From: Collinsella sp. CAG:166
GTDB lineage: Bacteria > Actinomycetota > Coriobacteriia > Coriobacteriales > Coriobacteriaceae
Assembly: GCA_000434535.1 (NCBI GenBank)
Contig: FR878696.1
Location: forward strand, 76,137 to 120,521
DNA: 44,385 nt
Reading direction: 5' to 3'
In this document: positions 23,384-31,663 of the stretch, one piece after another
How the letters are laid out: each line of letters opens with the position of its first letter
How positions within the stretch are numbered: the first letter of the stretch is position 1
Notes under the pieces: generated by a model
Databases searched by the model: none
What the model was told of the DNA's origin: nothing
What the model saw: the letters and a program-made list of their open reading frames with translations, nothing else
Program-made: the position numbers and the translations under genes

Positions 23384-24406
23384 ATGATTGCAATTTTAAA
23401 GCAGAGCGCCAGCGACGAGGCCGTCAGCCATATCGTCAGCTGGATTGAGAAAAAGGGTCTGAAGACCGATGTCTCGCGCGGCGAGAATGAGACGATCATC
23501 GGCCTGGTGGGCGATACGACCAAGATCGACCCGTTCCTGCTCGAGTCCATGGATGTCGTCGAGCGCGTGCAGCGCGTCTCCGAGCCGTTCAAGCGCGCCA
23601 ACCGTAAATTCCACCCCGAGGACTCCGTCATCGACTGCGGCCACGGCGTCAAGATCGGCGGCGACCAGTTCCAGGTCATCGCCGGCCCGTGCTCCGTCGA
23701 GGGCGAGAACCTCATCCGCATCGCCCGCCGCGTGAAGGCCGCCGGTGCCACGATGCTGCGCGGCGGTGCCTACAAGCCCCGCACCTCCCCCTACGCCTAC
23801 CAGGGCATGGGCCCCGCCGGCCTCGACCTGCTGTGCGAGGCGTCTGCCGAGCTCGACATGCCGATCGTCACCGAGATCATGGATCCACGCGACGTGCAGG
23901 TCTTCTTGGACAAGAAGATTGACGTCATGCAGATCGGCGCCCGCAACGCCCAGAACTTCCCCCTGCTCAAGGAGGTCGGCAAGACCCAGACCCCGATTCT
24001 GCTCAAGCGCGGTATGTCCGGCACGATCGACGAGCTGCTTATGGCAGCCGAGTACATCATGAGCGAGGGCAACGACAACGTCATCCTGTGCGAGCGCGGC
24101 ATCCGCACCTTCGAGACCCGCACCCGTAACACCTTCGACCTTAACGCCGTGCCGGTGCTGCACCACCTGTCGCACCTGCCCGTCGTTGCCGACCCCAGCC
24201 ACGCCACCGGCTACACCCGCTACGTCGAACCCATGGCGCTCGCCGCGACCGCCTGCGGTGCCAACGGCCTGGAGATCGAGGTCCACGACGAGCCGAGCCG
24301 CGCCTGGTCCGACGGCGCCCAGGCCCTCACCCCCGATCAGTTCGACGACACCATGCGCCGTATCCGAGCCATCCGCGAGGTTGTCTGCCAAGAGACCATG
24401 GAGTAG
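23384..24406 (+). CDS. aroF: 3-deoxy-D-arabino-heptulosonate 7-phosphate synthase, class I-beta
   Basis: This enzyme condenses PEP and erythrose-4-phosphate to DAHP, the first shikimate-pathway step. The 340-residue product has an N-terminal ferredoxin-like domain of ~70 residues (MIAILKQSASDEAVSHIVSWIEKKGLKT), which often mediates feedback control in this subclass. A (beta/alpha)8 barrel follows, with GPCSVEGENL, GATMLRGGAYKPRTSPY, QIGARNAQNFPLL, LKRGMSGT, ERGIRTFE and DPSHATGY. The start at 23384 is preferred over 23336 because GAGG/GAGAGG precedes it and the earlier start would include the hairpin. It heads the aro operon. No chorismate mutase domain is fused to it. Confidence 0.95.
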   Translation: MIAILKQSASDEAVSHIVSWIEKKGLKTDVSRGENETIIGLVGDTTKIDPFLLESMDVVERVQRVSEPFKRANRKFHPEDSVIDCGHGVKIGGDQFQVIAGPCSVEGENLIRIARRVKAAGATMLRGGAYKPRTSPYAYQGMGPAGLDLLCEASAELDMPIVTEIMDPRDVQVFLDKKIDVMQIGARNAQNFPLLKEVGKTQTPILLKRGMSGTIDELLMAAEYIMSEGNDNVILCERGIRTFETRTRNTFDLNAVPVLHHLSHLPVVADPSHATGYTRYVEPMALAATACGANGLEIEVHDEPSRAWSDGAQALTPDQFDDTMRRIRAIREVVCQETME

Positions 24407-24409
24407 CCC

Positions 24410-25324
24410 ATGGGTACGGTGAGAAACGCGCGCGTTAACCAGGGCGGCCCTAAGTGCGCCGGCATCGTCGGCCTTGGCCTCATCGGCGGCAGTTTTGCCC
24501 GCGGCTATGCGCAGGCGGGCGTCCGCGTGCTGGCCTGGGACCCCGATGACGATGTCATGACGGCCGCCAGCATGGGCACTGTCGCCGGAGAGCTCAACGA
24601 CAAGACACTCGGCGAATGCGACATCATCGTCCTTGCCTGCTATCCCGAGGCATGCATCGAGTGGCTCGAGGCGCACGCCCAGGCGCTCGCCGACGCCACC
24701 GACACCGAGGCCATCATGGGCCCCGTGGTGATCGACACGGTGGGCGTCAAGGGCATTGTGTGCGAGCGTGCCTTTGAGCTCGCACGAGAGCACAGCTTTT
24801 ACTTTGTGGGCGCACACCCCATGGCGGGCACCCAGTTCTCGGGCTACGCGCACTCCCGCGCCGACTTGTTCCAGGGCGCACCGCTCGTGCTCGTTCCGCC
24901 TGCGGTAGACGATGCCCTTAAGCTGGAGCTCTTGGGCCAGGTGCGCGAGATGGTGCGTCCCTTGGGGTTTGGCAAGTTCAGCGTGACCACCGCCGCCGAG
25001 CACGACCGCGTGATCGCATTTACGAGCCAGCTCGCACACGTGGTGTCCAACGCCTACGTAAAGAGCCCGACCGCCCAGGTCCACCACGGCTTTTCAGCCG
25101 GTAGCTACCGCGACCTCACGCGCGTGGCACACCTCAACCCGCAGATGTGGTCCGAGCTCATGATTGACGACGCCGACGCTCTCGCCTTCGAGATCGACCA
25201 CCTGATCGATGCGCTCGGCGCCTACAGCCGCGCGCTCAAAGACCGCGACCAGCGCTATCTGGAGAATCTCCTTGCCGAGGGTGATCGCATCAAGCGCGCA
25301 CTCGACGACGAGAGCGCCCACTAG
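24410..25324 (+). CDS. tyrA: Prephenate dehydrogenase
   Basis: TyrA oxidatively decarboxylates prephenate to 4-hydroxyphenylpyruvate for tyrosine. The 304-residue product has the NAD-binding motif GLGLIGGSFARGYA near residue 20, then VGAHPMAGTQFSGY, with the conserved His, FTSQLAHVVSNAY, and SAGSYRDLTRVA. No ACT or chorismate-mutase domain is present, so feedback control would need another site. It starts 3 bases after aroF, with GGAG inside the end of aroF as ribosome binding site, pointing to coupled translation. Cofactor preference was not determined. Confidence 0.94.
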   Translation: MGTVRNARVNQGGPKCAGIVGLGLIGGSFARGYAQAGVRVLAWDPDDDVMTAASMGTVAGELNDKTLGECDIIVLACYPEACIEWLEAHAQALADATDTEAIMGPVVIDTVGVKGIVCERAFELAREHSFYFVGAHPMAGTQFSGYAHSRADLFQGAPLVLVPPAVDDALKLELLGQVREMVRPLGFGKFSVTTAAEHDRVIAFTSQLAHVVSNAYVKSPTAQVHHGFSAGSYRDLTRVAHLNPQMWSELMIDDADALAFEIDHLIDALGAYSRALKDRDQRYLENLLAEGDRIKRALDDESAH

Positions 25325-25360
25325 ACCACCCATCACGCCAGGTCGAAAGGACCATAGCTT

Positions 25361-26467
25361 ATGGCGATTACCATCGATATCGACACCGCACGCCCCTACC
25401 AGGTACACGTGGGCACGTTTTTGCTGGAGCAGGCAGGGCCACTCGTTCGCGCCACCGCCGAAGGCACCCGCGCCGTCATCGTGACGGACACCAACGTGGG
25501 TCCGCTCTACCAGATGCCCGTTAAGCAGAGCCTGGAGGCGTCAGGCTATGAGGTAAGCATTTGCACCTTCGAGGCCGGCGAGGTACACAAGCGCGCCGAG
25601 ACCTACGTTGCCATTCTTGAGTTTGTGGCCGAGCACGAGCTTTCGCGTTCCGACGTGATCGTGGCGCTCGGCGGCGGCGTCGTGGGCGACGTGGCCGGCT
25701 TTGTGGCAGCCACCTACATGCGCGGCTGCAAGTTTGTGCAGATCCCCACGAGCCTGCTCGCCATGGTGGACTCGTCGGTGGGCGGCAAGACGGCCATCGA
25801 CCTGGCCGCCGGCAAAAATCTCGCCGGAGCCTTTTGGCAGCCGAGCGTGGTTATCGCTGACGTGGGGTGCCTTGCCACCCTCACGCCCGAGCAGTTCGCC
25901 GACGGCTGCGGCGAAGTCGTCAAGCACGCCGTGATCGCCGACCCCGAGCTCTTCGCCGAGCTGGAGAAGACCCCGCTCACGCTTGAGCTGCTGAACCGCG
26001 ACGTGGCCCGCGTGGCGCTCATAATCGCCCGCAATATCGACATTAAGCGCGCCGTGGTCGTTGCCGACGAGCGCGAAACCAACCAGCGCAAGCTCCTCAA
26101 CTTTGGCCACAGCGCCGGGCACGCCGTCGAAGCCTGCGAGCACTTTGAGCTCGGCCACGGCAACTGCGTGTCAATCGGCATGGGCATCATCACGCGTGCC
26201 GCGGCCCTGCACGGCATTTGCGACGCCGAACTGCCCAGCCGCATCGAAGAGCTCTGCGCCCGTCATGGCCTCAAGACCCGCTGCGAGCTTTCGGCCGACG
26301 CCATCTTTGCCGAGGCGCTGCACGACAAAAAACGCGCCGGCGAAACCATCGACCTGGTGATTCCGCACGGCATTGGCCGCTGCAGCATCGACCGCACGCC
26401 GCTTTCCACTTTCCACGAACTCATTGCCGAAGGCCTCGGCCAGAAGGGAGACGCATCCGCATGCTAG
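25361..26467 (+). CDS. aroB: 3-dehydroquinate synthase
   Basis: AroB converts DAHP to 3-dehydroquinate using NAD and a divalent metal. The 368-residue product has DTNVGPLY, ALGGGVVGDVAGFVAATY, the substrate loop PTSLLAMVDSSVGGKTAID, and metal ligands in GCGEVVKHAVI and LNFGHSAGHAVE. It follows tyrA by 36 bases. Its stop codon overlaps the start of aroA by 7 bases. Third gene of the aro operon. Confidence 0.96.
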   Translation: MAITIDIDTARPYQVHVGTFLLEQAGPLVRATAEGTRAVIVTDTNVGPLYQMPVKQSLEASGYEVSICTFEAGEVHKRAETYVAILEFVAEHELSRSDVIVALGGGVVGDVAGFVAATYMRGCKFVQIPTSLLAMVDSSVGGKTAIDLAAGKNLAGAFWQPSVVIADVGCLATLTPEQFADGCGEVVKHAVIADPELFAELEKTPLTLELLNRDVARVALIIARNIDIKRAVVVADERETNQRKLLNFGHSAGHAVEACEHFELGHGNCVSIGMGIITRAAALHGICDAELPSRIEELCARHGLKTRCELSADAIFAEALHDKKRAGETIDLVIPHGIGRCSIDRTPLSTFHELIAEGLGQKGDASAC

Positions 26468-27780
26468 CCCGCATCATCCCGTCCCCGCTCAAGGGCACCG
26501 TTCCCGCCATCGCGTCCAAGTCGATGGCGCATCGCCTGATCATCTGCGCCGCGCTTGCCAACGGCGAGACGCACGTCACCTGTAACACCACCTGCGCAGA
26601 CATCGAGGCTACGGTGCGTTGTCTCACGGCCCTGGGCGCTCGCATCGAGACCGTCGAGGACGGCTTCCAGGTCCACCCCACCATGAAGAGTGTTGAGTTT
26701 GGCCTGCTCAAGGCCCTTGCCGGTGGCACGCTTGACTGCGGCGAAAGTGGCTCCACGCTCCGCTTTATGCTGCCTGTCGCCTGTGCGCTGGGTGCGGAGG
26801 CTACCTTTGTGGGCCAGGGCCGCCTGGGCGCCCGCCCGCTCTCGCCGCTCTCGGACGAGATCATCGCCGCCGGCTGCGACCTACAGGGTCTGGGCGGTTT
26901 TCCGCTCAAGACGAGCGGACGCATGCGCCCGGGCACCTTTGTGCTGCCGGGCAACGTGAGCTCGCAGTACATCTCGGGCCTGCTGCTGGCAGCCCCGTTG
27001 CTCGCCCAGCCCTCCTGCGTGCAGGTGACCGGCCTCATTGAGAGCCGCCCCTACATCAACCTGACCATCCAGGCCATGAAGGCCTTTGGCGTCGAGGTCA
27101 ACGTCGAGCGTATTCCCACCCGGGACGGCCAGCCCGAGATCACGAACTTCCGCGTGAACAGCGGCTCGTACCGCACGCCCGGCAACGTGGCCGTCGAGGG
27201 CGACTGGTCCAACGCTGCCTTTTGGCTGTGTGCCGGCGCCATCGGCACCGACCCCATCACCGTCGAGGGCGTGTCGCTGAGCTCCGCGCAGGGCGACCGC
27301 AACGTGCTTGCCGCGCTTTCGCGCTTTGGCGCCCGCATCGTGCGCTCCACCAACGCCGCCACCGTGCAGTCCGACAAGCTCGCCGGCTTCGAGATGAGCG
27401 CCCACGACATTCCCGACCTGGTGCCCGTCATCTCTGCCGTGGCGTCGCTGGCGCAGGGACGCACGTTCATCCGCGACTGCGCCCGTCTGCGTATCAAGGA
27501 ATCCGACCGCCTGGTCACCACCACCCGCGAGCTCACCGAGCTGGGCGCGCAGGTGCGTATTGCCGGCGACGACCTCATCATCAAGGGCGTCGATGCCTTC
27601 ACCGGCGGTGAGGTCGATTCGCACAACGACCACCGCATCGCCATGATGGCCGCCATCGCCGCGAGCCGCGCCACCGGCGAGGTCGTGATCCACGGCGCCG
27701 AGGCCGTCAACAAGTCCTATCCCGATTTCTTCGACCACTACCGCCTGCTGGGCGGCAAGGTCACACTCGAGGAGGAATAG
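26461..27780 (+). CDS. aroA: 3-phosphoshikimate 1-carboxyvinyltransferase (EPSP synthase)
   Basis: AroA adds the enolpyruvyl group of PEP to shikimate-3-phosphate. The 439-residue product starts at the ATG at 26461 (MLARIIPSPLKGT), overlapping the aroB stop; a longer frame from 26218 is only an open extension inside aroB. Active-site segments are ASKSMAHRLIICAAL, LDCGESGSTLRFMLP, VSSQYISGLLLAAP, EGDWSNAAF, CARLRIKESDRL and SHNDHRIAMM. The GESGSTLRF segment differs from the LGNAGTAMRP form of typical enteric class I enzymes, but I would not infer inhibitor response from that. aroC follows after one base. Confidence 0.96.
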   Translation: MLARIIPSPLKGTVPAIASKSMAHRLIICAALANGETHVTCNTTCADIEATVRCLTALGARIETVEDGFQVHPTMKSVEFGLLKALAGGTLDCGESGSTLRFMLPVACALGAEATFVGQGRLGARPLSPLSDEIIAAGCDLQGLGGFPLKTSGRMRPGTFVLPGNVSSQYISGLLLAAPLLAQPSCVQVTGLIESRPYINLTIQAMKAFGVEVNVERIPTRDGQPEITNFRVNSGSYRTPGNVAVEGDWSNAAFWLCAGAIGTDPITVEGVSLSSAQGDRNVLAALSRFGARIVRSTNAATVQSDKLAGFEMSAHDIPDLVPVISAVASLAQGRTFIRDCARLRIKESDRLVTTTRELTELGAQVRIAGDDLIIKGVDAFTGGEVDSHNDHRIAMMAAIAASRATGEVVIHGAEAVNKSYPDFFDHYRLLGGKVTLEEE

Positions 27781-27781
27781 C

Positions 27782-28879
27782 ATGTCCTCGACCTTTGGCA
27801 ACGTCTTGCACTTAAGCATCTTCGGCCAATCGCACTCCCCCGCTATCGGCTGCTCGCTCGATGGCATCCCGGCGGGCATCGCCGTGGACCAGGAGGAGCT
27901 GCAGGCCTTCCTCGACCGTCGCGCCCCCGGTCGCGACGAGACCGCGACCAAACGCCGCGAGGCCGACGCCGCTCACATCATCGCCGGTGTTGTCGATGGA
28001 CATACCACCGGCGCGCCCATCGCCGCGATTATCGAGAACACCAACACGCGCTCCAAGGATTACTCCGAGCTGCGCCGCAAGCCCCGTCCCGGACACGCGG
28101 ACTTCCCTGCGCGCGTGAAGTATCACAACATGCACGATGTCGCTGGCGGCGGGCATTTCTCCGGCCGCCTAACGGCACCCTTATGCATCGCCGGCGGCAT
28201 TGCGCTGCAGGCACTCGAGGCCAGCGGCATTAAAGTGATGGCGCATGTGGCGCAGATCGGCGGCATCTCCGACCTGCCGATGGACGATATGGTCTATCGC
28301 GAGGCCGACCGCAAGGCGATCCTTACGAACGATCTGCCGTGCATTGACGCCGCCGCAGCCGGCCGCATGCGCGAGGAGATTCTGGCCGCGCGCGACGAGC
28401 TCGACAGCATCGGCGGCATCGTGGAGTGCGGCATTTACGGGCTTCCCGCGGGCATAGGCGACCCCATGTTCGACGGCATCGAGAACCGCATCGCGCAAAT
28501 CGCGTTTGGCATTCCCGCCGTAAAGGGCGTGGAGTTTGGCATGGGCTTTGCCGTGGCCGCTATGCGCGGCAGCGAGAACAACGATCCGTATCGCGTTGAT
28601 GCCGAGACCGGCGAGATCGAGGTCGAGTCCAATAACGCCGGCGGCATCCTGGGCGGCATCTCCACCGGCGCGCCCGTCATGTGGCGCATGGCCGTAAAGC
28701 CGACGCCCTCCATTGGCCGCGAGCAGCAGACGGTGGACATGGACGCCATGGAAAATGCCGAGCTCTCGGTCCACGGCCGTCACGATCCCTGTATCGTCCC
28801 CCGAGCCGTCCCCGTAGCCGAAGCAGCCGCGGCGCTCGCCATCTGGGACGCCCTCCTCGAGGACGCAGGCCAGCTTTAG
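27782..28879 (+). CDS. aroC: Chorismate synthase
   Basis: AroC makes chorismate from EPSP using reduced FMN. The 365-residue length is typical. Signatures include SIFGQSHSPAIGCSLDGIPAG (the common form is FGESHG, so Gln and Ser replace Glu and Gly here), RPGHADFPARVKY, GGGHFSGRLTAPL, and SNNAGGILGGISTGAPV with KPTPSIGREQQTVD. It starts one base after the aroA stop, with GAGGAG upstream inside aroA. The product feeds both tyrA and pheA of the same operon after chorismate mutase action. Confidence 0.95.
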   Translation: MSSTFGNVLHLSIFGQSHSPAIGCSLDGIPAGIAVDQEELQAFLDRRAPGRDETATKRREADAAHIIAGVVDGHTTGAPIAAIIENTNTRSKDYSELRRKPRPGHADFPARVKYHNMHDVAGGGHFSGRLTAPLCIAGGIALQALEASGIKVMAHVAQIGGISDLPMDDMVYREADRKAILTNDLPCIDAAAAGRMREEILAARDELDSIGGIVECGIYGLPAGIGDPMFDGIENRIAQIAFGIPAVKGVEFGMGFAVAAMRGSENNDPYRVDAETGEIEVESNNAGGILGGISTGAPVMWRMAVKPTPSIGREQQTVDMDAMENAELSVHGRHDPCIVPRAVPVAEAAAALAIWDALLEDAGQL

Positions 28880-28932
28880 TCCACCCGTCCCAAATTAACT
28901 ACCCCAGGCAACCATTCACGAAAGGGGTCCCT

Positions 28933-30078
28933 ATGGACCTTGCCGATATTCGCCAGACCATTGATGGCATCGACACCACGCTCCTCAACAGCTTTGTCGA
29001 GCGTATGGACATTGCCACCGAGGTCGCCAAATCAAAGATCGAGATGGGCAAGGCCGTCTTTGACCCCGCCCGCGAGCGCTCCAAACTCAACAACCTCGCC
29101 AGCCGCGCGCCCGAGCGCTACGAGGCGCAGACCATCACCCTGTTCCGCCTCCTCATGAGCATGAGCAAGGCCGAGCAGCAGCGCTACATCAACGAGCTCA
29201 AGGGCATCACGGTGTCGCAAAAAGCCCGCGCCACGGCCGCAGCCTTTGACACGCCCTTCCCTCAAACTGCCACCGTCGCTTGCCAGGGCGTTGAGGGCGC
29301 TTACAGTCAAATCGCCGCGTGCAAGCTCTTCGACGTGCCCGACATCGCGTTTTTCGAGACCTTCGAAGGCGTTATGCGCGCCGTGCGCGACGGCTTCTGC
29401 GAGTTTGGCGTGCTGCCCATCGAGAACTCCACCGCCGGCTCGGTCAACGCCGTCTACGACCTGCTCGCCCAGTTCGACTTCCACATCGTGCGCTCGCTTC
29501 GCCTCAAGATCGACCACAACTTGCTCGTCAAGCCCGACACCAAACTCGCCGACGTGCGCGAGGTCTACAGCCACGGCCAAGCCATTGCCCAGTGCGCCGG
29601 CTTTATCGAGGGCCACGGCCTGCATGCCACCAAATACCCCAACACCGCCATGTCGGCCGAGATGGTCGCCAACTCCGAGCGCACCGACGTCGCCGCTATC
29701 GCCTCGCGCAGCTGTGCGGCGCTCTACGGCTTGGAGGTACTGGAGCCCAACATCCAGGACTCCGACAACAACTACACGCGCTTTGTCGTCATCAGCCGCG
29801 AGCCCCGCGTCTACCCCGGCGCCAACCGTACCTCGCTCATGATCACCACGGCCAACGAACCGGGCGCCCTTTATCGCGTACTCGAGCGCTTCTATGCGCT
29901 CAACATCAACCTCATCAAGCTGGAGAGCCGCCCCATCCCCGGTCGCGACTTTGAGTTTATGTTCTACTTTGACCTGGACTGCCCCTTTGGCAGCAAGGCG
30001 CTCGACGACCTGCTCGACTCGATTGACGACGTGTGCGAGAGCTTCACCTACTTTGGCAGCTACACGGAGGTGCTCTAG
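28933..30078 (+). CDS. pheA: Bifunctional chorismate mutase / prephenate dehydratase
   Basis: PheA converts chorismate to prephenate and then to phenylpyruvate. The 381-residue product has an AroQ-type chorismate mutase at residues ~1-90 (DLADIRQTIDGIDTTLLNSFVERM...EVAKSK). The dehydratase runs over ~110-280 (VACQGVEGAYSQIAA, PIENSTAGSVNAVYD, NYTRFVVI with the catalytic Thr). A C-terminal ACT domain (NEPGALYRVLERFYALNINLIKLESRP) is the usual phenylalanine-binding regulatory site. The start at 28933 has AAAGGGG upstream. The mutase domain also supplies prephenate to TyrA, which has none. Its TAG directly abuts the ATG of aroE-aroK. Confidence 0.95.
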   Translation: MDLADIRQTIDGIDTTLLNSFVERMDIATEVAKSKIEMGKAVFDPARERSKLNNLASRAPERYEAQTITLFRLLMSMSKAEQQRYINELKGITVSQKARATAAAFDTPFPQTATVACQGVEGAYSQIAACKLFDVPDIAFFETFEGVMRAVRDGFCEFGVLPIENSTAGSVNAVYDLLAQFDFHIVRSLRLKIDHNLLVKPDTKLADVREVYSHGQAIAQCAGFIEGHGLHATKYPNTAMSAEMVANSERTDVAAIASRSCAALYGLEVLEPNIQDSDNNYTRFVVISREPRVYPGANRTSLMITTANEPGALYRVLERFYALNINLIKLESRPIPGRDFEFMFYFDLDCPFGSKALDDLLDSIDDVCESFTYFGSYTEVL

Positions 30079-31317
30079 ATGACCGATACCGCCGCAACCC
30101 GCCCCTACGGCGTCCTGGGCCGTGTGCTGGGCCACAGCTACACCCCGACCATCTACAAGGAGCTCGCGGGGCTCGAGTACGTGCGTTTTGAGCGAGAGCC
30201 CGAGGATCTTGAGGCCTTTATGACCGGCGACGAATGGGAGGGCACCAACGTGACCATCCCCTACAAGCGCACCGTCATGGAATACCTGGACGAGCTGAGT
30301 CCGTTGGCCGAGCGCATGGGCAACGTCAACACCATCACGCGCCTGCCCGACGGGCGCCTGCGCGGTGACAACACTGACTATTTCGGTTTTCAGTGCCTAG
30401 TCGAGGAGTTGGGCGTAGAGGTTGCCGGCAAGAAGGTCCTCGTGCTCGGTGCCACCGGTGGTGCCGGCACCACGGCAAGCATGGTGCTCGGCGACCTTGG
30501 CGCCACCGTGGTGCCCGTGGGCCGCACGAGCGAGGTCAACTACGGCAACATCGCCCAGCAGTCCGATGCGACGCTGCTCGTCAACTGCACGCCCGCTGGC
30601 ATGTTCCCCCGCTGCCCCGACGCACCCTGTACGCTCGAGGGCCTCGATGCGCTCGAGGGCGTCATCGACATTGTCTACAACCCCGCCCGCACGGGAATCA
30701 TGCTCGAGGCCGAGTGCCGCGGTATCCCCTGCATCGGCGGTCTGCTGATGCTCGTTGCCCAGGCAGCGCAGGCAGTTGAGCGCTATACCGGCCAGGTCAC
30801 CCCGCGCGAGCGCATTCTGGACGTGACGGAGCGCCTGTCCCGCCATGAGCAGAACATCGCGCTGATCGGCATGCCGGGCTCGGGCAAGACCCGCGTGGGT
30901 GAGCAGGTGGCACAGCTCACGGGCCGCGAGTATATCGACCTTGACCGTGCTCTCGAGGAGCGACTGGGCATGCCCTGCGCCGACTTTATCGTCGAGCGCG
31001 GCGAGCCGGCCTTCCGCGAGCAGGAGACGGCTGCCTTGGCCGACATTTCCAAGCGAAGCGGTCTGGTGCTCTCCACGGGCGGTGGCGTCGTTACCCGCGA
31101 CAAGAACTATCCGCTGCTGCACCAAAACAGCCAGATTGTGATGCTCAACCGCAAGCTCGACGAGCTCGCCCACAAGGGCCGCCCTATCACCGCCCGCGAC
31201 GGCATCGACAAGCTAGCCGAACAGCGCATGCCGCGCTACCGCGCCTGGGCCGACTACATCATCGACTCACGCAACTGCGCCGCCAACACCGCCCAAGCCC
31301 TCCTCGACACCCTCTAA
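30079..31317 (+). CDS. aroE: Fused shikimate dehydrogenase-shikimate kinase (AroE-AroK)
   Basis: One 412-residue protein carries two consecutive pathway enzymes. Residues 1-~250 are shikimate dehydrogenase: the substrate loop GRVLGHSYTP, NVTIPYK with catalytic Lys63, GDNTDYFGF with Asp100, and the NADP-binding loop LGATGGAGTT (usually GAGGA). Residues ~258-412 are shikimate kinase: P-loop IGMPGSGKT at ~263-271, DLDRALEERLGM, VERGEPAFREQE, STGGGVVTRDKN, and the arginine lid KGRPITARDGI. No stop or frameshift separates the halves. The start abuts the pheA stop. Channelling of shikimate is possible but not shown. It is the last gene of the operon and is followed by a strong terminator. Confidence 0.94.
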   Translation: MTDTAATRPYGVLGRVLGHSYTPTIYKELAGLEYVRFEREPEDLEAFMTGDEWEGTNVTIPYKRTVMEYLDELSPLAERMGNVNTITRLPDGRLRGDNTDYFGFQCLVEELGVEVAGKKVLVLGATGGAGTTASMVLGDLGATVVPVGRTSEVNYGNIAQQSDATLLVNCTPAGMFPRCPDAPCTLEGLDALEGVIDIVYNPARTGIMLEAECRGIPCIGGLLMLVAQAAQAVERYTGQVTPRERILDVTERLSRHEQNIALIGMPGSGKTRVGEQVAQLTGREYIDLDRALEERLGMPCADFIVERGEPAFREQETAALADISKRSGLVLSTGGGVVTRDKNYPLLHQNSQIVMLNRKLDELAHKGRPITARDGIDKLAEQRMPRYRAWADYIIDSRNCAANTAQALLDTL

Positions 31318-31320
31318 CCA

Positions 31321-31361
31321 AAAACCACCACAAAGGGGACAGGCACCTTTGTGGTGGTTTT
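31321..31361 (+). terminator. Perfect 16-bp hairpin terminator ending the aro operon
   Basis: The arms AAAACCACCACAAAGG (31321-31336) and CCTTTGTGGTGGTTTT (31346-31361) are perfect complements with a 9-base loop. The stem begins 4 bases after the aroE-aroK stop and ends in TTTT. The loop region reads GGGGACAGGCACC, a string I associate with dispersed repeat elements. The A/T ends would also let it terminate minus-strand transcripts. Confidence 0.8.
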
Positions 31362-31407
31362 CCCTCGTGGTGGTTCTAAGTGTAAAGCCTTCTACGACCG
31401 GCAGCCG

Positions 31408-31602
31408 CTAGACAAACAGCACATGCGCGAGCAGTGCGCACACGCACACCGCTCCAAATACCAGTGCCACGATCGAGATTACGCGGTCGGCCATGTCCAT
31501 GTTGGCGCGATTCGTAAAGAACCGATCTTCGGCGGCGTCGACGCGCGCCTCACGCACCATTTCGACCACCGCCTCGCGGCCATCGAGCGCCTTTGTATCC
31601 AT
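31408..31602 (-). CDS. Small membrane protein of unknown function
   Basis: This is a 64-residue protein with a charged N-terminal half (MDTKALDGREAVVEMVREARVDAAED) and one hydrophobic helix at the C-terminus (VISIVALVFGAVCVCALLAHVLF). The ATG at 31602 has GGGGAGG 6 bases upstream, much better than the ATG at 31632. It lies about 60 bases downstream of the kup remnant on the same strand. I do not recognise the family. The clear ribosome binding site and sensible topology support a real gene. Confidence 0.6.
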   Translation of the reverse strand: MDTKALDGREAVVEMVREARVDAAEDRFFTNRANMDMADRVISIVALVFGAVCVCALLAHVLFV

Positions 31603-31663
31603 GTTTGCCTCCCCAGCCTCAATCTTGTCCATCGAAAACCAACTCCACGCAGCCTGTCGGCGC

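Noticed and set aside
23396..25087. A 563-codon minus-strand open frame opposite aroF and tyrA
   Set aside because: It is the antisense shadow of two secure enzyme genes, with low-complexity Gly/Ala/Val/His composition and no ribosome binding site.
26218..26460. An N-terminal extension of aroA inside aroB
   Set aside because: The extra codons are Arg/His-rich, lack family similarity, and fully overlap aroB in another frame; the ATG at 26461 gives the standard EPSP synthase N-terminus.
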